Assembly (NCBI GenBank): GCA_003116995.1
Contig: BDSL01000009.1
Coordinates: forward strand, 1,273,501-1,337,500
DNA: 64,000 bases
Source: Yamagishiella unicocca
Taxonomy: Eukaryota > Chlorophyta > Chlorophyceae > Chlamydomonadales > Volvocaceae
Direction of reading: 5' to 3'
Shown here: positions 42,401 through 54,200 of the stretch, in pieces
How positions within the stretch are numbered: position 1 is the first letter of the stretch
How the letters are laid out: each line of letters opens with the position of its first letter
Translations under genes and position numbers: made by a program
Notes under the pieces: model-generated
Told to the model about the DNA's origin: nothing
The model's database searches: none
Seen by the model: the letters and a program-made list of their open reading frames with translations, nothing else

Positions 42401-43962
42401 TGCGTGGAATGAGGCTGCACCGTCTGGAGGCCGTCGAGGGGCGCATGTAAACCGCGTTTCAGCAGTTATGGCACGGCCCTCATGATGGCGAGGGTGGGGT
42501 GCGATGGTAACCGTGCCCACGTCCTTTATCGACGGTAAAAAAACGGGTCTTTTTTACACGCACCCCCTGCGCCCGTGGATTTCTTCTATACCCCTGCCCC
42601 CTTGCTCACCGGCCCCTGTCCTTGCAGGAGTGCGGCCTGGTGCCCGTGGTGGAGCCGGAGATCCTCATCGACGGCGCCCACTCGCAGTCGCGCTTCGGGG
42701 CCGTGACGGAGCGGGTCATCGGGGCCACCGTGGCGGCGCTGTGGCGGCACGGGGTGCTGCTGGAGGGCTGCCTGCTGAAGCCGCAGATGGTGCTGCCGGG
42801 CGCGGAGGCGGAGGGAGGCCGCGTGGCGCCGGAGGAGGTAGCCAAACACACCGTGGCGGCGCTGCGGCGGTGGGTTCGGCTGCGGCTGCGGCTGGGTTGG
42901 GGGCTGCGGCTGGGGCTGGGACATGAGAAGGCTTGCCGGTGTGGGTTCGGTGTGCGAATGATAAGGGTTTGAGGGCCCGAGGGAGCCGCGCGCTGGGTTA
43001 TAGGCACGTGCTGGGTTACAGGCACGCCTATCAATGCAGTGCAGCAGGGCCGGGCGGGTGCAGCAGGGCCGGGTGGGTGCACCGGGCCCGGGTGGGTGCA
43101 GCCCAGCTGTCAGGCCAGGCGCTTGCGGCCTGCCTGTACTTTGCCGAGCTGCCATGGGTCGCCCGCTCTGTGCTGTCAGCTATGGACGGGTGGCATATCT
43201 CACTGCGCCTTTGCCCTTCCCTCTCCGCACTCCCCGGCCGCCGCCGCCCGCAGTGTGGTTCCCCCCGCCATCCCCGGGGTCATGTTCCTGTCGGGCGGCC
43301 AGACGGAGGAGGAGGCCACCATCAACCTCAACACCATCAACACGGAGGCTCAGGCGGTGGGCCGCTGCCCCTGGGCGCTGTCCTTCTCGTTCGGCCGCGC
43401 GCTGCAGGTGGGCCGCAGGCAGAAGGGGGCAGAGGGGGGAGGTGTCCAACCGACCCCAGCTCCCAGTATTCGCAACTTTTGCAATCATACCCAGAGCCGC
43501 ACAAGCATCCTCGCTCTCCCCTCTCGTCGCCCCCCAGCAACCGCCACTCCTCCCTCCTCCACACCTCTCGCAACCCCATGCTGTGAGCCCATTGCTCACC
43601 CCCCCACACACACACCCACACACACATACACACGCACTCCCTCACTTAGTCACTCACACACCCACTCCACCGGGGTCACCCCCTCCCCATCATCCCACCT
43701 ACGGGTTTCATCCCACCCCCCCTCCCCCCTCCTCCTCCAGGCTTCCGTGCTCAAGCTTTGGTCCTCCGACCAGACCCGAGTGGCCGAGGCGCAGCAGCTG
43801 GCTCTGGCGATTGCCCGCGTCAACAGCGAGGCCGCACTGGGGCGCTACAGCAGCGGCAGCGGACACCCCTCCACGCTCTCGGTCGACACGCTGAGGGAGA
43901 ACTTCCGCGGCTGGAGCGGCCAGCAGCCGCCAGAGCCGTGCAACGGAGAGGCCAAGCACTGA
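39473..43962 (+). CDS. FBA: Class I fructose-bisphosphate aldolase, 373 aa, 7 exons
   Basis: Exons 39473-39598, 41212-41382, 41684-41812, 42175-42252, 42628-42869, 43254-43407, 43741-43962; 1122 nt, all in phase. It cleaves fructose 1,6-bisphosphate to dihydroxyacetone phosphate and glyceraldehyde 3-phosphate in glycolysis/gluconeogenesis (or the Calvin cycle if plastidic). Class I landmarks are intact: [22 protein letters not shown] (Lys96), FAKWR (Lys136, Arg138), VVEPEIL (Glu177), the Schiff-base lysine in [14 protein letters not shown] (Lys219), [15 protein letters not shown] and [12 protein letters not shown]. The protein starts [20 protein letters not shown] with no transit peptide, so a cytosolic location is favoured. 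Length is normal. It ends NGEAKH and lacks the C-terminal Tyr of animal enzymes. Intron 1 is long (1613 bp). The nearest downstream TGTAA is at 46116-46120, which is too far to be convincing. Confidence 0.96.
41107..41150. repeat. ACCT/GGCT tetranucleotide repeats
   Basis: Short runs of CTAC, then GGCT units near the acceptor end of aldolase intron 1. Confidence 0.8.
41456..41520. repeat. 16-bp repeat TGGCCGTTGGACATTG, about four copies
   Basis: Imperfect tandem copies (GGACATTG, GGACGTTG, GGATGTTG variants) in aldolase intron 2, about 75 nt after the donor. Confidence 0.85.
41598..41668. repeat. 14-bp repeat CTCCACCCGGCCGC, five copies
   Basis: Pyrimidine-rich units immediately upstream of the acceptor at 41683 in aldolase intron 2. 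Confidence 0.9.
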
Positions 43963-46595
43963 GCGACACGCGAGGCCCGGCACTGAAGCGGCCCGGCTGG
44001 AGCGGGAGCTAGAGGAGGGGAGGAGGAGCGAGGCGGCGCGGCGGAGGGCGCCACCATTGAGAGGAGGAGTTTTGAGCGGGGGTGTGCTCGGCCCGCTGTG
44101 AACGCGGGCTCTGTGCGCACAAACAGTAGGAAAGCGAGGCGGGGGAAGAGGTACCCCGGGGGGGTATAAGAGGATCCGTGAATGCACGGCCGACAACCCG
44201 GGGGAGGGGGCGCCTGGCCCGTCGCGGCGCCTGCCTCACCGGTTCTCCTATAGCCGGCTATATCTGTCCGTCTCGAGGAGCACCAGCCTCGGGACGTCTA
44301 TGCGGCCGACGCGCCGAGTTTTGAAGCTGACCGTGTGTGAATGCGCGTGTGTGCTTGTGTTGCAGCTCTGCAGGTGTGGCTGTGCTTTCGTGTGCGCGGG
44401 GCTGGGTTTCGAAGGAGCTGAGTGGGGGTGAGGCCCAGGAGCGGAGCTCCTTTGTGGGCGGCAGCAGGGGTGGCTGCGAGGAGGCGCAGTCGAGGGGTGT
44501 GCGAGGGTAGGGCGCAGGAAGGGGGGGGGAGCGATGAGGCGTTGCTTCGCGGGTGTCGACATGGCGCGGCCCCCGTCGGGGCGTCATGGACGATGCATGA
44601 TGGGACGTGCGCACGGTGTACGGCATGTGTCGCTGGTGCCATGACGCATATCGGGTAAGGGAAGGGGGGCGGCCGTTGCGTTGGGCACCGAGCTCCTCCG
44701 CGCGCAGGGGACAGCAGCTGGTTGCCTCCTTCCCTTCGCATCTCGGGGGGAGGGTGCAAGCCGGATGACATAGGTACAATAAGCGTGTTAGTGCTAGTGG
44801 TGCGGGTTGGGGGTTCCGGATGGCAGCCTGCGCTCAGTGTGCTATAGGCGGCCGGCTCCGCCAGCAGAGCCGCAACCCCACGCCCACACGATCATCAGCT
44901 CGCGGGCGCGGCCGGTGTTGGAATTTCCTAGCGGCGTGTGGCGATGGCCGGTCTTCGAGTCAGGGCCATAGCGAGCTGGTCGTTCCCACAGGAGGATGCG
45001 GTGGTGGTGGTGGGGGTGCGCAGGACGCAATCCAAACTGCGTGAGGCGAGGGTTGTAGGTTCGCAGTTTGCATTGGTGCGGTGCTAGTTGGTGCGTGTGT
45101 GGGGATGAGAGCGGGGCAGACGATTCGCTAGGGAGCCAAGAGCGAGAGGTCCCACATACACACTTGCGACTGCCCGCCTCCGCACGCGCTGCTTGGAGTG
45201 GTCGGCTCGTCAGCTGGTGCACGGGCACTGCCGCGGGTGCAGGTGGAGTTGATCCACCGGCTTCACCCCCGCTGGGCGGGGCGGGGCTTCGAGGAAGACC
45301 CGTGGATGCGAGGAAAACCGTTTGGCTGGGCGGGGCGGGGCACGGGGAAGGCCGGTGGCTTGGGCAGCAGCGGACACATATGGGGGCCCGTCCAGGAGGG
45401 CCTTGTTTCCCGTGTACTGAACGTGCGCGTGTATGCGTGTTATTACTGCAACTGAGCCGCGAAGTTCTGCTGGCAAAAGCACGCGACACACAGTGGCGTG
45501 ACAGCCTACGCACAGGCACCTCCCGTGTGGCGAGGAGGGGGAAGCTCCAAGAGACGATGGGGGCGGGAGGGGCGATTGTTCGTGCGCCCTGGAAAACCGT
45601 CGCCTCGGCCGGGTCACCGGGCCCCAAAAAATGATTTTTGGGTGCCCCTTCTTCCGAAGTTACAGGGCCAGTGAGCGGGTTTCTTTGCTGCGGGGGTGCA
45701 AATTTTTCAGAGTGGGGCTGGTGCACAGCACTCATCGAGCCGGGGCGCCAGCCGTGTTTTTCTTGCCAGCCCAAGCGCCCGCTGCGGCAGCAGGGGGCGT
45801 CGGGCAGGAGGCACGTCGGCGATTTTGGCACCAGCAGCCGGCGCGGCAGGGTTGGTGTGCTCGTGATCTGTTGACGGTTAGGATGGGTTGTTCGTTGAGG
45901 AGTTGCGTTTTGCGCATGCTCGAGTTGCCGAGGGGGCCAGGTGGTCCGGTAGTAAAGGGAGCGTCGCCGGTTGCTTTGGGGTTAGCCAGGCGCGGCCGCC
46001 TGTTGCTTGGGGAGCCTTCTTGAGTCTGGAGCGAGCACTGTAGCGGCCGCGGCAGGTTACCCGTATCAGATCCGGCGTCCGTCTTGCATACATTACACAA
46101 GCGATGCGACGACCCTGTAAATTCGCGATGATCAGATGAGCGCTTGCTTCCGCAGGTCGGTTTGCCTCGCCGGAGCCGCACTCAATCATGCACCCGATAC
46201 ACCGAGCTGCTACGAGCGGCCTTTGTTCTGGCAAGCTTCATGCGCTCGCTCGGCTAAACATCCTCTGCCTGCAACATCCTCTGCCTAATCGGTCGCAGTA
46301 ATCAGTCATTCATCCCCATTCCGGCCTGCCCCCCGGGTTAAGACTGCCTAAGACTTCTGTACGGCACTCCGTACGCATCGCCGTACAGCTGCTTGTCGCG
46401 TTCCGCGCAGGATTGCAGCGCCCTGGGGGGTTGGGGTCAGGCGCATGCGGCGACCTCTGCAGGGCCAGCCTGCCTGCCCACTCGCTTCCAGGCATCACAG
46501 CCGAGACCCGACAGCGCAGGCAGCAGCTGGGGCTCCTCCCCCTGTTGACCCCCGCTGGTGCCGCTGCAGCGCGCCTACATCGCCGCGAGGCCTCG
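43963..46595. other. Tail-to-tail spacer between aldolase and RCCR
   Basis: About 2.6 kb containing both 3' UTRs. A 329-codon minus-strand frame at 45831-44842 has Pro/Ser/Arg-rich composition, no domain and no splice support and is judged non-coding. A copy of the dispersed repeat is at 45284-45325. Minus-strand TGTAA at 46097-46093 would give RCCR a 3' UTR near 500 nt. Confidence 0.5.
46093..46097 (-). terminator. Poly(A) signal TGTAA of RCCR
   Basis: Minus-strand TGTAA about 500 nt past the RCCR stop at 46596. Confidence 0.5.
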
Positions 46596-49145
46596 TCAGC
46601 TCTCCGACAACTCCTCACCCGCGACCGTCTCGACCCATTTCACCACCTGTCAGAGGGCGTCCAGCAGGGCGGGGGAGGGACGCAGGGGGGCGTCCATCAG
46701 GTCGGGGGAGGGACTCAGGGGGGCGTCCAGCACGTCGGGTACCGCCGCACCGAGACGTAGCGTGCTACTGAATCCCTTATCCCCGCCCCTCGCGAAGAGA
46801 GTGAAAGCTGTGAAACCAAGGCCGCATCACCACCGCTACATGACCACCCACCCACCCCACACCCCACGGTTTTTCGGACATCCACGGGTTTCCCTCGAAC
46901 CCACCCCACACCCCGAGTCAGCCGCGCCACTGCCCGCTGGGTCAGCCGCACCTGCTCCTCTCCAAACACCCCGTACAGCAGCGGCGTCAGCGGGTCGTGA
47001 CGCACGTGGTTCCGGAGCACCACGCCCGCCCGCCGACGCTGCTCCATGACCCATGGGTCGGCTTCCGCGGCCGGGTCCGCAGCCTCCGCCGCGTCCGCCA
47101 GCAGGTGCGCCAGCCACAGGTCGGTGAGGGCGACGGTGTAGCGGCGCAGGAGGGCCATGACCCGCGGGTCGCGCCCGCCCTGCCACCCCACCGTGAAGCA
47201 CATCGCGCCCACCGCCGAAGCACGCACCCACAGCGAAGGGCTCACAAAGGGTGAGAAGCCGGCCTGGCTTCGCGCCTCGGCTTCGAGCTGCTGGAAGGAC
47301 TGCAAACCGCCAGCCCCGGCAGCACCAGGACCGGTAGCGGCACTGGGGGTCTCATTGTTGCCATCAGCGGCGCCGTCAGCGTCGGCACCAGAAAGCAGCG
47401 GCGGCGGCAGCTGGTGCCCTGGCGGCGGCGGCGGCGGCGGCTTGCAGTAGTAGTGGTCCAGGTAGGCCAGGTCTGTGGTGAGCGGCGCCTTCGGCGCCAG
47501 GCCGACGTAGAAGATGAGCGAATCCTCCGTGCCGCCGATCTCCACATCCAGCTGCGGCGTGGGCCACTCGTCGGGGGGGCTCACGGACGTCTTGCTGTAC
47601 ACGCGTACGACGCCGGTGGGCGTGAGGTACCGGGAAAAGATCTGGGTCATCGTGCGGACACAAGGAGGAGGCGCCGCTGCCGCTGCCGCCGGTTGCGTGT
47701 GGGCGCCGCTGGTGCTGGTGCCTCCGCTGGGGGCGGCACGCTCTGTGGTGGTGGCGGCCGCGGCAGCCGCTGGCGGCGGCGGCGGCGCCGCCGCCGTCGC
47801 GGCAGCGGGTGGGTCTCCAATCGCGGCGGCGGGAATGCGGTAGGAGCGGAACAGGTTGGCGGCGGCGCCCGGCTGAAGACTCTGCAGCTTCAGGATCCCT
47901 TGGGAGTCCTGGGGGGAGGGTTGAGCGGCAGGGATAGGGTGCGGCGGGTGGGGTGGGGGTGGGGGTCGAGAAGGAGGTGGGGGCATGAGAGGAACCATGT
48001 AAGCGGTGGGGGAGGGGGCCGGCGAGGGCCGGGCGGCGAAGCTTGCACGGGCGTGAATGTGCGGGTGCCGCCGCGCGATTGGCGTAGTGTGACCCCCCCC
48101 CAGAAGCCTGCGGGGAGGAATCCCTTACTGTTCACCTTACGGGTATATAAATACGTAGCGTTAGTAGATTTGTGCACAAATGAATTCAGCAGACAATTTA
48201 GTTGATATACCAAGAGCTTCTAGGCAGCTATAGGGCTCCAGGGGCGCCAGCAGCGCTGCAGCCGTGCGGCGCAGTGCGATGACAAAGACATGCAGGTGGG
48301 TGTGGCAGGGTGTTGGAACCCGGCTTCCAAGTTTTCCGCTGGGCAGGTGGGACGCCTGGACACGAGGTTCAGGCCGTCACCTCGTCACTGGACGCTTGGC
48401 AAACACCACCTCACTTGCAACACGCCCGCGCTGACGCCGAGGAGAGACGTTAAGGGTGGCGCCGCCTCCCTCAGGGTTGCCCCAACCCGCCCCGATACCC
48501 GCCCTCCGCCCTCCGCCCCGATATGTGCTCTCCGCCCCGATATCCCCTTCTCCACCGAATACCTCCCCCCTCCGCCCCGATACCTTTTCCCCCTCTGCCC
48601 CGATGACTCCTCCACTCGCCCGGATCTCCGCCCTTCCCCGTCCCGCTTCGCACCGTGTGCTTGGTCTGCGCCGGCGCAACCCCGAGCGCCGCAGTCAGCC
48701 GCGAGAGCACCTCGCTCTGCAGCTCGACCAACTGCTCCAGCCCTGCCACCTCCTCCAGCGCGTTTCGGAGCTGCGGCTGGCCGTGTTCCAGCAGCAGCTG
48801 CCGGAGGCTCGCCGCTGACGCGACATCGCCGCTTCCCTTCCCACGAGGCGGCGCCGCAGCAACAGGAGCAGCGGCACCACCCGCAGGTAAGTCGCTGCTG
48901 GTGGCGGCGGGACGCATGGTGCGGGAAGCGGCGCTTCTGGGTCGGCCAGCGCCGGCGAAGGCGGTGCGCGCCGCAGCCGCGGGCCGGCAGGGCGTCGGCG
49001 AAGAGGGCGCGAAGAGGCTCCGGCCGCGGGTGTGGGGGGGCGCCGCCCGTGCAGTGGGGGATGCAGTGCTCGTGCGCATTTGCCTGAAGGAGGAGCGTCC
49101 GCGCATTGCCGCTCGACGTGTCAGGGAACGAACTGTGGCTGACAT
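46596..49145 (-). CDS. RCCR: Red chlorophyll catabolite reductase, 499 aa, 3 exons
   Basis: Exons 49145-48654, 47908-46952 and 46646-46596, all phase 0. RCCR is a ferredoxin-dependent bilin reductase that converts red chlorophyll catabolite to its primary fluorescent product in plastids (and mitochondria). The N-terminus MSATVRSLTRRAAMRGRSS is a plausible transit peptide. Family features: LILxL-like SLIFYVGLAPKAPLTTDLAYLDHYY, then FSPFVSPSLWVRASA aligned with plant YVSPSLFVRSA, and PLLYGVFGEEQ aligned with the plant MFGEE block. The protein is longer than plant RCCR (about 320 aa) because of an Ala/Pro-rich insert near residues 185-235 and Pro/Gly inserts after HYY and near residue 320. The last exon (VVKWVETVAGEELSES) is short; a read-through into RAVARLTR with a later donor also resembles the family, so the exact C-terminus is less certain than the rest. 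Confidence 0.82.
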
Positions 49146-51251
49146 ATGAGGAGGGGCTGCATGACCCGCCGCGGTCTTTGGACATGTCATGCCGATGGAA
49201 TTGGGGGGGACGAGCGAGCGAAGAGGAGCCGCTCGCCAAATGTGAGGTTATTGGGCGCTTGGGGCGAGCAGGCTTTTGGGTCAGAATAGTTGAGCGCAGC
49301 CGAAGGCAATGTTGCTACAAGAAGGATGCGGCAAAGGCTCAGGGCCGCCGCGCTTCGCGTCGGTGCCAGCCTGCGCCAGGGACGGTGAGATTTCGGAGAG
49401 CTGGACTGGCCTTGTACATGGCGCCAGGTAGCAGACAGTTATAAATCGCTTACCGCTTGTTGAGGCGGATGACGCTAAGCTCGGTCGCCGCAGGCTATGT
49501 TGGGATGCTGTGGCGCGCTGCCGTGTAATGCTAGCTGCGTCGACGAAAACGTGGTTCAGAGATGCTAGATGCGTTGACGGGACCGTGGTTCAGGGACGCA
49601 GGTCTGGCTGCAAGCTCGGAGGCCGCCCGGAGCACGTGTGTTTTATTCTTCGCCACATCATTGTTTCTCTCCTCCGATCGTGGGGAACGCTCTTGCTCCC
49701 CTCGCCTCGTCACCATGCCCGACAATCTGATTACCGTATTATCCTGTCGTCTTTACGGGTTTTGTCGCAACCCTACCAGTCTCACACTCTTACTTCCCTC
49801 TCCCGCCCGTTCCCGCCCTGCCGACTCTTGGGTCAGTTTGGGTACGATCTCGCCCCTCATAATCGGCGTTCCTAGCCTGTGCCGGCCCATGGGTTTTCCT
49901 CAACCCCACCCCCTTGCGCCATCCCAGTTCTCGGCGTTGCACTCCATACTATAGTCCACTTTTTTCTTTACTGCACCCACCGTCGTCGCGTCCGTGTGTG
50001 TGGCCGGCCACCCTAGTCCAGTAGCATGCGCGCGCGTCCCGGTGTCCCAAGGCTATGCACACGCTACATTTCCCTAGCCGCGTTACCGGTTCTATTATTG
50101 TAACCCCCCCTTGAGTGCTTAGGAGCCCCGCCATTCTGGTCCTCCAGCAAGGCGCCCCTGCCTCCTGGTGGTGCAGCTGGCGGGGCCGCACCCAAGGTGC
50201 GCCGAGACCGACGGCAGGCCTCACCCAGCCTTACGTTATCGTCGTCTATGTATGTACCTCGCAGCCGTGTCGTGTTTCGACTGTGCGGCATGCGCAAAGA
50301 TGGCAGAGCGCAGCCAGACGGTTGAGAGGCAACCAGAGCTGCGGCGGATGGCGATGTTGTTGGTGGCGGTGACGAAAGCACGTGATCAGGGTGATCGGTG
50401 CCTCTCGACGCCAGACCCCTCTCGACGTGGTTCCGCTGTGGTTCCCGCGTGCGACAGCCTGGGCATGTGCGTCCCATCTGCTGCGGTCGGTTTCCTGGCA
50501 CGACGGCAGCACGACTGCCACGTACATACACACACATGCATGCGGCTTTCCATGCCGCCTGGTACAACTAGCTGTCGGGGAACTTATCGGCATATGCCTA
50601 CCGGTACGTGTATTCCATGCGGCTATTACGTATCAGGCCGTACTCATAGTGTAGGCCTATCAAGAGCTTCATTGGCCCAGACAATGAACGGAATGCGACG
50701 AAGTCATGGCCAACGCATGCCACTTGGGTTCACATATACGTACGTAACCCTTTGCCACGCCGCCTCAGCATGATTCCAGGTTGTGGTCTTTTGGGATTAC
50801 ACGTCATGTCGTTCGTTACGATGAGCACTCGGGCGCGCAAATTTCAGTTCCTGAACCGGCACCGTCGTTTATGGTAATGTGGGGCTTGCTCGCGCAGTGG
50901 ATGCTGCGGTGCCAGCAATATATACATGGTTACCATTACAGAGGAGATATCGGTTCGGCAAATGGGCTCCATGTCGTTGTCATTTCCGTACAGGTTCAGG
51001 GAACATAGCAATGGTCGCTCACTCTGAAAGTTGCGTTTCATAGGGTGAACTAACAGACGCGGAATCGTATAAGTTAAAAGATATTAAGAGCAAGGCCAGA
51101 CCTCAACTGGTCGTTTTCGCGTTTAAGTTCACTTTACCTTGCCTCTCCTTTCGCCCGGCGTGCTATGCCAGCTGTTCTCTAAGAGGCTGCAGGCCTCGGC
51201 ATCAGTCTTAGCTGGACTTGCCTACGCCGCTTGTGAGCCTGCCCTGACAGG
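49146..51251. other. Divergent spacer between RCCR and the F-box gene
   Basis: 2.1 kb holding both promoters and 5' UTRs. A 201-codon plus-strand frame at 50168-50773 lacks domain or splice support. A weak copy of the dispersed repeat occurs near 49725-49770. The part from 50600 to 51200 is notably AT-rich. Confidence 0.45.
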
Positions 51252-54200
51252 ATGAGGGTTAAAAGGCTGCAGGCTGCGCAACCTCAGCAGCCCAACAAGC
51301 GGCTTAAGACCTGTCCACAGGAGGACGGTGCGTCCTCAGCTAAGGTCGACATGCTGCAGATGTTGCCGCCTGAGCTTCTTCTTCTTGTCGTTGGAAATCT
51401 GACTCCACGCGAGTGTCAGCCCCTGCGCCTGACCTGCAAGGCGCTACGAGACCTTGTAAACTCAGCAGCGGCAGATACGCTCACCGTCACCAACGATATT
51501 GCACAGTATCTGCTGCTGGAGCAGGTGAAACACTGCCGCTCGGGGGCACATGTCCTCAGCAACGGCTGGGTCGCCCGCCTGCTGGCCAAGTTTCCGCGTA
51601 TAAAGAAGCTGGACGTCAAATGCAGCCAAAATGTCCTCACAATATTTGCTCGACACATGGTGCGGGATTGCCTGGGCAGTGCCCCCCCGGGCAGTGTTCC
51701 ACTCTCACGCATTTTCGATCTTGCGGAGAACGTCAAGACCAACAGCCGGCGGCATTCCGCGGTGCTGCTTTGTGAGCTTATCAAGTTCAAGGTGGCACTA
51801 AGCTTGACGTCAAAGCCGCCCGGGTATGAAGCCATGAAGCAGGACGTCAAGCAGTACGTTCGAGCAGAACAGGTTTGTAGGGATTCCGCATATGCATTAG
51901 GCTCGTGTTGCGCAGCTGGATTACTGCTACTAGCGTTGAACATTCGGGTGGCGGTCGCCAGGACTCGACCGATGGTACGTCCAACGACCTCAGCACAAGC
52001 TGGGGTTCGTTGCTTCACAAGGCTTGAAACATGAACTGTGGCTTGTCTTGCGGTTTTGGTGCTTGTGTTATGCACAGCCCGTGCTTTCACCGCTTGGCGG
52101 TCTGCTCAACGGTCTTTGGGATAAGGGTTTGCAAGGCTCCCTAACCTGGGTTGAGTCATGTTTGCCTGTGCCGTTTGTTACGGTCCTCTCTGCGCCTACA
52201 TACCCACGCATTGCGTACCTGATGGCCTTCGTGGTACTCCTACTCCGCAGTTGCTCACGGAGTATCGCATGCAGCAGCAGCAGGGTGTCATTGACCTCGT
52301 GGAGAAGGTGCTAACGCTAAAAGGACACGTCGATGCTCGAGCGCACGAGCACTACAAGTATGCTCGCGACACACTGGACGACTCCTTGCTGCAGTTGGTC
52401 TCCTGCCTGCAGCCGCGCCAAAGCAAATACGCCTATCAACTGCTGGCGAAAGCGGCGGACCCCGCCAAGGCGGCGCGAGGCTGGAGGTGCGCTTGCTTAC
52501 CCGTGTTTCATGTGTTTTTGTGAACGGAGGTTAATGATGCTTCCTATGGGGCAAAGAGCGGCTTAACGCTCAGGCGACGTTCGTGGCGGGCTGTCGTGGG
52601 GTTGGGAAGCGGAGTATCGACGGGGAAACAGGGTACGACACAGCTGGTTTAAAACAGTTCTTGTCATGCGGTGTAGGTTTGTTTGGCGTCATTGGCTTGA
52701 GGCATTTGGACGTCTACTTCGTGCGGCGCGATTATGGTGGCTCATGCGCCGTTTTTCTGTGTGCGCCCGGTACGAGCTTGTCTGTCGCCAAAGCTGAGTT
52801 GTTGGTTCGGCCTCTTCCCGCCGGCCAGGTGGCTGTTCTACTTCCTGGCGCGCCAGAAGCAGGCCGAGGCCGCAATAGAGGCGTATAAGGTGGTGGACAA
52901 GCAGGCACTAGCGCAGCTCAGCCCCACGTGCCTAAGCGAGCTGTTTCGGAGCCTTATTGACAACGAGATCACCACCCAGGTACGGGCAATAGGGTGACGT
53001 AGCTGGGAATTAACGCGGGCCATGGCAGTCGCTGCAGACCAATCCGACGCTTTGGCTGCTGCTCTATGAGGCCTTGTATTGGGCATTTTCTGCCGTATTA
53101 CAGCTGTACTACACTTGTGACCGGCATGGCGAGCCTGCGTAGGCATGGTCCGGAAGCCCGTTACCGTCTAGCCCACATGAGGTGGGCGTCCTCAGCCTGG
53201 AATGCCCCCCTCCTCTCATTGCACGAAAGGGGCAGCATGACTTTCGTCGCCCAGCCCATCATCACCGCCTCACATTTGAGATGTAAAACACTCCGACACT
53301 CGTTTCTGCGCCCAATACCATACCCCGGCAGCCGGAGCCCAAGCTGCGGGCGATCACCAGCGAGAGCGGCTCGTGGACCAAGTTCCTTTATCGCGGAAAC
53401 TTCAACCTCACGTCAACCCAGTCCAGGGAGGGCGCTCTGGAGAAAGTCGCGGCGGACCTGATTGGCAAGGACTACTTGGACACCGCTGTGAACGTGATGA
53501 ACAGGTGAGGAGGATGCGAACATCTAATGTTGCACCGACGTGATTGGGTTGGCATGGAGGTGATCTAGGGCAGCATTTGTGGTGCCGCTGCTACTGATGA
53601 TTCCTGATCAACCTCACTTCTGCGCTCGTAAGCTGGTAGCTCGAGTGCCACACCTCCACGCCTACCCGCCCACGCGCATTGTGTAACGTGGCCTTAGGTT
53701 CGAGACGGAGAGCACCGCCATGGAGATCTGGGTGCAGCTGCTGGGCGCGCTTCATATCGTGCCCGGGGGCGAAATGCCGCTCATAGCCCGCGACCTGCAC
53801 CGCGCAGTCACCGAGCAGGTATGGGCCCCCTAGACCAGCGGCGAAGTGTGTAACGGGGTAGGATACTGTGCGACATGGAAGTTGGTGCGCAGTGTGGAGA
53901 GCGGGTGCGCCTGTGATAGGGTTTTGCAGTGCTGGCTTGAGCAAGGGCCACATTTGGCACGCTGTCGCTTCCCATGCGTGTGGCTGACGGCCAGTCGGCT
54001 CGCGTCTTCGTGCGCGTCTGCTAATGGCACTGATAAAACATGAATCTATGCATCTTAGTCGAGGAAGGTGGTGTAGAAAAAAGGTTACTCAGTGCACCTG
54101 TAATAGGCGACACCCTACCAACTGCCCAGTGCCCTCTGTTGCACCGTACCGAATGCGTCTTTCACCCTGCCGCTGCCCACCCTGCTGCTGCTGCTGCCGC

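Noticed and set aside
44842..45831. 329-codon minus-strand frame between aldolase and RCCR
   Set aside because: No motif, Pro/Ser/His-rich, contains a dispersed repeat copy and sits where two 3' UTRs are expected.
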